Assembly (NCBI RefSeq): GCF_035083965.1
Contig: NC_089731.1
Coordinates: forward strand, 3,883,001 to 3,947,000
Source of the DNA: Branchiostoma lanceolatum
Taxonomy: Eukaryota; Chordata; Leptocardii; Amphioxiformes; Branchiostomatidae
DNA: 64,000 nucleotides
Reading direction: 5' to 3'
The stretch's first letter is position 1. Each line of letters starts with the position of its first letter. This document shows positions 57,358 to 64,000 of this stretch, piece by piece. The translations under genes and the position numbers were made by a program. The notes under the pieces were generated by a model. The model saw only the letters and a program-made list of their open reading frames with translations, was not told the DNA's origin and did no database searches.

Positions 57358-58020
57358 GTAAGTCATCGTACTGTATATACGTAACATAACGTATCTGTAT
57401 ACGTGAATTTTTTTCTGTAACTAGAAGTCTTATTTTGTTTGTTATATAGTATCTGTTATAATTCTGTTTAACTCATTGCCTTAGATATGTCATTGACAAT
57501 CATTCTTTTATAAGCTGCACAAGAATAATGAAAGGATCTCGTGATATTCTGCTTTAATTATCGTTAAAGAACATAAGTGCAGATACAGATTTCTAACTCA
57601 ACTTCCCCCAGTATAATGCACTCCTATAAATCTAAAGTGTGCATACCTGGGGGTGAGGCACTAGAGATCTCTCAAACCCACTGTTTTTCAAAGTAGCGGA
57701 TCTATGTGACCTGGCGGATTAATGTCAATGGAGGTTAATCACAACATCCACTTGACACTATAGATATGGGCCTATTCATTAGCCAATGCCTCCAGTTCCA
57801 AAGGATAAGACCCGCCCAGTAATATACCTATACATCAGATAGAGATATATAGAATAGACATTTTAGAACCTTTTCAGTATCTTGTATCTGCATGTATGCT
57901 ATTTGCTTTCGGCCATGCATTTGCAATGAAGATTGATTAATTATGCTAAATTTGTGCCCGCGAACGCATGATGTCATCTCCCCTGGTCCAGGTATGCACC
58001 TGACTTCACCTGCCTCCACA

Positions 58021-58139
58021 CGAGTCCATATATGGTGAACGTTTCCTTCCGCGCTGCGCAGTAGGCCTGCGCAGTGGGCTTGTTTATTTAGGGCGGAGTC
58101 CAAAGTGCACTGAACTATCCCCCATCCATATATGGTCAT
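58021..58139. promoter_or_regulatory. Conserved double-CArG module in intron 1 of cofilin gene 2
   Basis: CCATATATGG at 58026-58035 and 58126-58135, 100 bp apart, with GTTTCCTTCCGCGCTGCGCA, GCCTGCGCAGTGGGCTTGTT and GGCGGAGTCCAAAGTGCACT between. Nearly identical to 49685-49803, but here it lies downstream of the start site. Confidence 0.6.
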
Positions 58140-58199
58140 GGTTCGGGACCCCTGCACAGTTCGAGTGATAGTCTCCACAGTAGGCCCTCCTACGGCGTT

Positions 58200-59700
58200 T
58201 CTTTGTTTGTTATCAGAATGATATTTTCCCTATGATTACGTGTAAGAAGTATTTTCTGGTGGCTACTTTTGTCAAGATCGCCATGTGTTTAATTTCATTT
58301 TCATTTTTATTTTATTCATACAGGGAAAATTTTACTTTGATTACAAGCACTGTTTCAGGTATCCCTGATATCAAAATCTAAAAACACAACTAGCACTTAT
58401 TGCATTATAATCAACATAGTAACCAACAATTTCGGCACGTAACATGCATATATCAAATGCCACTGATGTGATTCTTAAAATGTGTTCCGATACGGCAGCA
58501 TCACATTACGTGATCAGCAGTTAATTAAACGGCAGTAATTAGTATTATTCAGCTAAAAATCCCTCTGCAGTATAAAAGCCCTTATCGAGTATTCTGATCC
58601 ACTTAATAAAAGAAAGATAGCTGACGTGGACCAAGGCATGGAGGAAGACTACGTAATACCATTGTTTGCATTCCTGTAGGACCGCTGTAGACTTGCTAAA
58701 TATTGAGTCTCCGGGGATAGAATCCACAAATCGCCAGGCAGGAAGTTGGCATCCACAGTCTGCCTTTTCTTTTTCATTAACTAATCTACTCAGCATTTTC
58801 ACAGCACATTAAAAGTTACAGGTCCGAACACAAACTGTAGACGTGGCTGGAGAGTAGAAATTTGCCAAAATAGACAGATAACGTGTCAGTCGGCCGACTT
58901 ATACAGTTTTTCACTGGCTTTATCGCCCGACCAACTCCTCTTGTATATCACTCGTCTATTTGGCCGAGTTCTACTCCCATCAACCCCGCCTGGGGCCTGG
59001 TAGAGGCTAACTAGACTGTACTGCTTGGCGAGAGGTCATACTCGGAAACGGAAGTGACGTCACCCAGGTGCGCATACTGGTAAGACTAGTTCTTGGCGGG
59101 CACCGTCGGCACAGTCCCCCCTCCCTTTTACCGTCTTCATCCACCCAGTTACAGGCTCCGTCCTCGTCCCTGGTTATCCAGAGGTAGGGCTAGACCTTCA
59201 GAGGCTACTATGGCTTCGTTTTTGTGTGGTTGGGGGCCATTTTGTTAGGTTTTTGAAACTATTCTTTGTTGAGGCGTTGGCACGCGCATGGCGGAAACCG
59301 TCTACATAATTTGACACCAGAGACTGAACAGTTTGTACCAAACCCAAGGGGCCGTTTACACGTCGAATGTTTCAAAATTCGGCTTTAGACTCCCGGTTCT
59401 GTGTTTAGAAGGTTGTGGTAACGTGGCGCAAGCTGTAAACGTGACCCTATTTAGTGATCAAATTCTGTGTACCCAGAGGGCCAGGTTGGTGGTTGGAACC
59501 CGCCTTGTGAGCGATTTGCATTTTCAAGGGCATTTTGAAAGTGGACGTAAAGCTTGTGGGGCGGCCACAGTACACTCCTAGCTATCGAAAAAGCATGATT
59601 TCTTTGTCTTCAGTCTGAGGGCGACCATTTTCCTTTAGTTTACTCAGTATGTGTGACGTGACCGCCCTGTTTGTCTGGTGTCGGGGGGAACATGTAGCCC
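58200..59700. other. Intron 1 of cofilin gene 2, insert without gene-1 counterpart
   Basis: No exon recognised. Short open frames (minus 58545-58802; plus 59333-59581) have no recognisable motifs and no splice context. GC content rises at 59030-59180. Confidence 0.4.
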
Positions 59701-59714
59701 TAGCCTCGGAGGCC

Positions 59715-59840
59715 CTCTTTCCATATATGGATCGCAACTTCCAAATATGGCGTCTGCCCGGTGTCGGAGGCAGCCCGGCATGGGAGCCCCTCTCCCATAT
59801 AAGGATTGCGGCTGCGGAACTTCCAAATATGGCATGGAGG
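59715..59840. promoter_or_regulatory. Cluster of four CArG boxes in intron 1 of cofilin gene 2
   Basis: CCATATATGG (59721-59730), CCAAATATGG (59741-59750), CCATATAAGG (59795-59804) and CCAAATATGG (59823-59832), all perfect CC(A/T)6GG. The order box, GGATYGC, AACTTCCAAATATGGC repeats twice, so a CArG pair was duplicated. Probable SRF-responsive enhancer; inferred. Confidence 0.6.
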
Positions 59841-60104
59841 ATGTCTGCTTGAACCAGATAGTGGTGGGCCAGGGTATAATAATGTCGGGAATAATGTGTG
59901 CCAAAATAATGTTTAATCAAAAAGCATAATCAAAAACTCACCTGAAATCCAGAAATGCAGACAGATTAACAGTTCACACTGCATTTTTGTTTGCATGTAG
60001 CTTCGTATAACAAGATTACAAACAGTTTTTGTTTCCATGTTTTTTCTGTAGGTCCATATCGTTGATACAAGTCACTACTCTGAACTACCAAAAATTGGAG
60101 AATC

Positions 60105-63100
60105 ATGGTAAGTTTCTCTTTTTTCATTTTTTAGTGCTGTAGTTTGAAGAGTTTTAATTTCTACATGTGTGCTTGACTGGCTTGTTGGAAGCTGATAGTA
60201 CTAGTGATACAGTATTTCGATAGCCTCCTTCAGCTAATATTGACCCTGGTAAAATTCTAATTGGTGAATCAGCCCTACAGCTTTGGCTATGGCTGAACAG
60301 TTCTGTAAATGCATTTAAGTTCTCATGGTTTTTATTTTGTGCTGAGGCAAAAATGGAGTGTTTGTGGTGGTTTTAAGTTTGCGGCAGCGCTATAGTCACA
60401 TACTGCTACAGTATTGGACAAAAATGTTCGCGGTGGTTTTTAAGTTCGTGTTGAAACGTTGCCGGGAAAACCCGCGAACATAAAACCACGTCAAACATTT
60501 CTGCTTTTACAGTATTACCAGTAGCTGTATGATATCATATATAGCCCTCATTCCAGATCCCAAAAAAACTATATCATCAGTATATGATAGGGGGCATTGA
60601 GAAATGAAATGAATTGTGAATTCTTTGCGGAAAAAAAAGAGAAAAATGTTAGTGTTACATTTATACAGTACTGTATGGAAAGTACCTCAGGCCTTCAGCT
60701 TCTGATTCAACTTCTCTGTTCTCGGACTTGGAGTCTTCTCTTCTGAGTCTTTTTTTTAAATAAAAAAACACATTTATAAACAGTATTGTACCATCCAAAT
60801 TGTATGTGTCAACCCCAATTCAATGCTCATTTTTTTGTGCTGACAGTTTAAGAAAGTCCTTGTCTCTCAAAAGTTGGTCAAGTTACTTTATCCATTCATG
60901 CACAACAGGTTCAATTTTTATCATTTGAAAAGTTGTTGAGTATGTGAGGGTTGGGGTTTGGTGAGATTATGGAATGGGAAAAAGCCTCATGTTGTTGCAT
61001 TTTATTTATTTATTGGTTCGGCTGTTCAGCACATACAGCGAGGGCTGCCAAACTACATGTAGCCTGTGGCTATTACAAAGGGCTAGCCCTGCTGACAAAG
61101 ACAAGACATTGGAATTTTGACATGGAAAGCATGATAAGCTATAACAATATTAAAAGTACATTTTATTGTTCATAAACAGTACTGTGTATAAATGATATAC
61201 ATTTTGTAGAATAACGTCTATACAAAAATTACAACATATGTCAAGAGGTCGGGGTCAGTGCGTATTAGTATACATGTATGGGTCGCCTAAACAGTCCCAG
61301 AGTTTGCTATATTTTACAAAACAAACCAAACAAAAACTTATAAAATTATACTACATGTAGTACCCTTTCCATGTATTTCTGACGAAGTCAAGTGATTTTC
61401 AAATGTTCAGGTTTCAAGCGCAAAAGAGATTTTTTTTAATGAATCAACCTATTCCCAAGGGACCGAGTAATCATGAGTGTTTTTTTAACCCAAAACTTCA
61501 GGTTATAGATGGGAATTCATAACATGAGGTAGCATTTTCCTACCTAAGAATTTTGTCCTACAAAGTATCTGACATAATTTAGGAATTTTATTTTTTCATG
61601 CACAGAATACTTGTTCCCTTTTACTTTACACAGCTTACACTAAGTTACTGTACAAATGATGTTGTGAGTTCATGAAACCAGACACAGCTTGTAATTTCTG
61701 TACAAAAGACGGTTTACCAGTCATGCAACAAAAACCAATTTTGTCTCCTGACTGAATGTTTCTTCACTTTCTTGTCTTGTATATGCTGGGGCACCTTGGA
61801 TATCAACTTTTACAGGTTGAAGGGGCAACCCAGCTGTCTTACCATGAAATAAACATACAAACAGACATATTGTAATCTTTCCCCAGGCATCTGGAATCAA
61901 AGTTTCAAGTGATGTGGTGACGGCCTTCGAGGATTTGAAAACACATCACAAGTACAAGTGTGTGACCTTCAGGGTGTCAGATGACGAGACTCAGATCATC
62001 GTTGAGACCAAGGTCCAGGTAGGTGTACTAGGTGACTGACACCAAAGTTAGGGCTGCCCATAGAAAAGCATGTCGCAAGGGTCAAGTTTATAAAGATGGA
62101 AAAAAAAAACAATGTTATTCGGCTCAAACTCCGAGAAATGCCTACAGTAGTAGAGAAACCCCGCCTTTGAGTTTGACCCCAGATTTCTGATGTCCGCATG
62201 AGCCAACATCTCACATCTGTCCTCACACCAACTAAAATGCTGAACTGAACAAATTTTAACCCAAATGGGAAAGCTTAGACCTACCTATTCCTTCTAACTC
62301 CATATGTCTCCAGATTGGGCCAAATTTTCCAGGAAAAGAAGGATTTTTAAAGGATTTTAGGTGGTGCTATAATCGTATTCCCATTTTGAGACTCTACTGC
62401 GCAACGCAAACTTGGGGGTCAGCCCTACAGTTTCCAAGCCCCAGTGAAAGGGTAGGAGAACATCTTTTGAAGTGGCATCAAAGTCCAGGGGGTTATCTAA
62501 ACAAGAGAACAGGGGCACAGCATGCCCTGAGATCCTCTGACTAAAGGGGTGGATACCGGTTCATCATCATCATCCCAGGGTATCATCACTCCTTTGGAGG
62601 AACCCCTCCCTTGTCAGACTCCAAGTTTTCCTCTGTCGAGCGGTTCTTGGCCATGTAGGGCCCAGGTGTTAAGTTAGATTGTCACTTCATCTTATTTTGG
62701 GGAGCCCTCTTGGTCTCTTCCAGTCTCTCGGTGTCCATTCTGTTGTTCTTAGCGTCCACCTGTTGTCCTGTAGCCTTGTTATACATGCGATGTTTTGCTG
62801 TATTGACAGCAGTGACGATGTCTGTAACTCCAGTCTGGAGTCGGATCCGAGAGTTTCTTCTTCTGTCACGGAGTGTTATGCCCAGCATGATCCTTTCCAT
62901 CTTCCGCTGTGCAACCCTTAGCATTTCCATTTGAGTGGTGGTCAGTGCCCATGTCTCGCTGTCTCGATACCGGTTCGCTGGACCTGATTCGGACCTGTAT
63001 AACATCCAAGAACCAAGTCCAAAAAACCTGAAAGCCAAAACCTGAGTCCAAAAAAACCTGAACAAAGTACAAATATATTTTTCTATTTTGTTTGATAAAA

Positions 63101-63942
63101 AGTGTTTTGAGTGTCCCCTCTGACAAAAATGACATTTAGAATAAGTGCAACATTCAAATATCAAACACTGGTTTATCTTGCAAGTTTTCTCACCAAGAAA
63201 CTTTCATAGTTGTGTGTGTCAGTATTAATTCTCGATCCTTGATATTGGTCTAATAAAACAAAACATCAACTGGACAGGATCAGGTCCAGGTTCAGGTCCG
63301 GACCTGAACCTAAATCTCTGGACCCAAATTTGGACTTGGACACAACTATCTGACAAGCATAAAATTCTGATTGACCAGGGATGCTACGGGATCATATGTG
63401 GCCACAGTCTTCAACTGGGGATCCGTCTGACAGTAATTTTGCCCCTGAGAAAGTTTTAGAGTTAGAATGCTCCATTTGAAAGGGGCCCAAAGCAATTTTG
63501 AGCATCTTAAAACCTCGCAAGAACGTGCCGTAAAATGATCCCCATAGTTCGCGAGCCTACGAAAACTCAGCAACGATTTTTCAGTGAGCTCTCACATCAC
63601 ATGTACAACGACGTCATATTTTTTCATAATGGACGTCACTATACATTGTGATACATGTAGTGTTGTTTGAACTAGTCATGCATAGAAATAACTTAAGAAA
63701 TTGACTTTCAAAATCCTATTTTAAGGCCCTAATATTTCTTTGGGCCCCTTTAACTTAAATTTCTCTAAAACTCCCCACCATGTCACTTCGGCTGCTAAAC
63801 TTCTCTGTTATTTATCACAGGATATGACCTGGGATGAGTTCCAAGCCAGTCTTCCAGGTGATCAACCACGCTGGGCTGTTTACGACTTTGACTACAAGAA
63901 CAAGGAGGGTCATGATCGCAGCAAGGTCATCATGGTCAAGTG
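60105..63942 (+). CDS. CFL: ADF/cofilin, gene 2 (partial: last exon beyond the window)
   Basis: Exons 60105-60107 (ATG; exon 60052-60107), 61887-62018 and 63821-63942, which ends TG at donor GTCAGT. The visible 85 codons match gene 1 except for a few replacements (TNHK to THHK, TEII to TQII, DITWDVFQG to DMTWDEFQA, GDAPC to GDQPR). Ser3 and the WAVYDFDY core are kept, and the reading frame is intact. By analogy with gene 1, the final exon should start about 650 bp or more past 63942. Introns are paralogous to gene 1 but enlarged by insertions (about 60207-61735 and 62542-63353). Confidence 0.94.
60207..61735. other. Insertion in intron 2 of cofilin gene 2
   Basis: Intron 2 of gene 1 passes directly from AGTGATACAG to TTTTTGTCTCCTGAC, whereas gene 2 has about 1.5 kb between these words. 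The insert contains a MITE (60303-60514) and otherwise unrecognised AT-rich DNA without coding signal. Confidence 0.6.
60303..60514. mobile_element. MITE, TACTGTAAATGCAG family, copy 5
   Basis: CTGTAAATGCATTTAAGTTC start, TTCGCGGTGGTTTTTAAGTT interior and AACATTTCTGCTTTTACAGT end. Confidence 0.65.
62542..63353. mobile_element. Composite insertion in intron 3 of cofilin gene 2 (hAT-like, carrying a LINE)
   Basis: Gene 1 has the uninterrupted sequence CCTCTGACAAGCATG; gene 2 splits it with about 810 bp. The left edge TAAAGGGGTGGATACCGG resembles the hAT-like TIR at 14715, and CAGGTCCGGACCTGAACC near 63290 matches that element's interior. The right TIR is not clear. A LINE fragment is nested inside (62563-62965). 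Confidence 0.55.
62563..62965 (-). mobile_element. 5'-truncated RTE-type LINE fragment with 11-bp target duplication
   Basis: The minus strand encodes ETWALTTTQMEMLRVAQRKM, LGITLRDRRRNSRIR and, after a frameshift, QDNRWTLRTTEWTPRDWKR, the C-terminal end of RTE-like reverse transcriptase polyproteins. The 3' end has the (GAT)n tail typical of the RTE clade (ATCATCATCATC at 62563). The exact direct repeat GATACCGGTTC flanks it (62552-62562 and 62966-62976). Confidence 0.82.
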
Positions 63943-64000
63943 GTCAGTACTTTTTTCCCTCGTCAAGAAGGTTATGTTATTTAAAATGCTAAACTTTCTT

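Noticed and set aside
58545..58802. Minus-strand 85-codon frame
   Set aside because: No recognisable domain, no splice context and no counterpart elsewhere in the window.
59333..59581. Plus-strand 82-codon frame in cofilin gene 2 intron 1
   Set aside because: No motif; flanked by repeat-like and CArG-rich DNA; likely chance.

Overview
This is animal nuclear DNA. Genes have many short exons with GT-AG introns, a TATA/initiator promoter and AATAAA signals, and they sit in a background crowded with decayed mobile elements and tandem arrays. The gene families (FBXO42, TRIM-NHL, Gal3ST, membrane dipeptidase, ADF/cofilin) together with the repeat style fit an invertebrate deuterostome; a lancelet (Branchiostoma) is my best guess. 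That is an inference; no sequence search was possible.

Layout. 1-5512: the 3' part of an FBXO42-like F-box/kelch gene (+), six exons, 3' UTR to about 5512. 6690-9653: a complete three-exon TRIM-NHL E3 ligase gene (-), with decayed copies of its last exon just beyond its stop. 13062-20431: a complete five-exon galactose-3-O-sulfotransferase-type gene (-), 423 codons, whose introns hold nested transposons and non-LTR and Penelope remnants. 20432-27170: intergenic DNA with a 183-bp satellite and a Penelope fragment. 27171-38838: a complete ten-exon membrane dipeptidase gene (-), 418 codons with all metal-site motifs, plus a second possible first exon at 47117-47337. 39728-46150: a 6.4-kb foldback-type element built of four tandem arrays. 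48600-64000: two tandem ADF/cofilin genes (+), the first complete (140 codons), the second cut by the window edge before its last exon. Their promoters are serially duplicated and surrounded by SRF-type CArG boxes.

All exon chains were joined by hand from splice sites, and the reading phases close exactly (TRIM 2058 nt, Gal3ST 1272 nt, dipeptidase 1257 nt, cofilin 423 nt), which is strong internal support.

The most unusual structure is in the dipeptidase gene. The last 54 nt of exon 6 plus its 5' splice site are repeated as a 64-bp minisatellite, 19 donor sites in a row with a 9-unit (576-bp) higher-order period. On the other side of the same exon, its acceptor half was copied four times. 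Partial exon copies also flank dipeptidase exon 2 and the TRIM terminal exon, so exon-edge duplication recurs in this window. Other notable points are a sulfotransferase splice acceptor lying inside a transposon terminal repeat, an 8-bp-TSD hAT-like element nested in a foldback element of the same TIR family as the 6.4-kb one, and 12 perfect CArG boxes around the cofilin pair.
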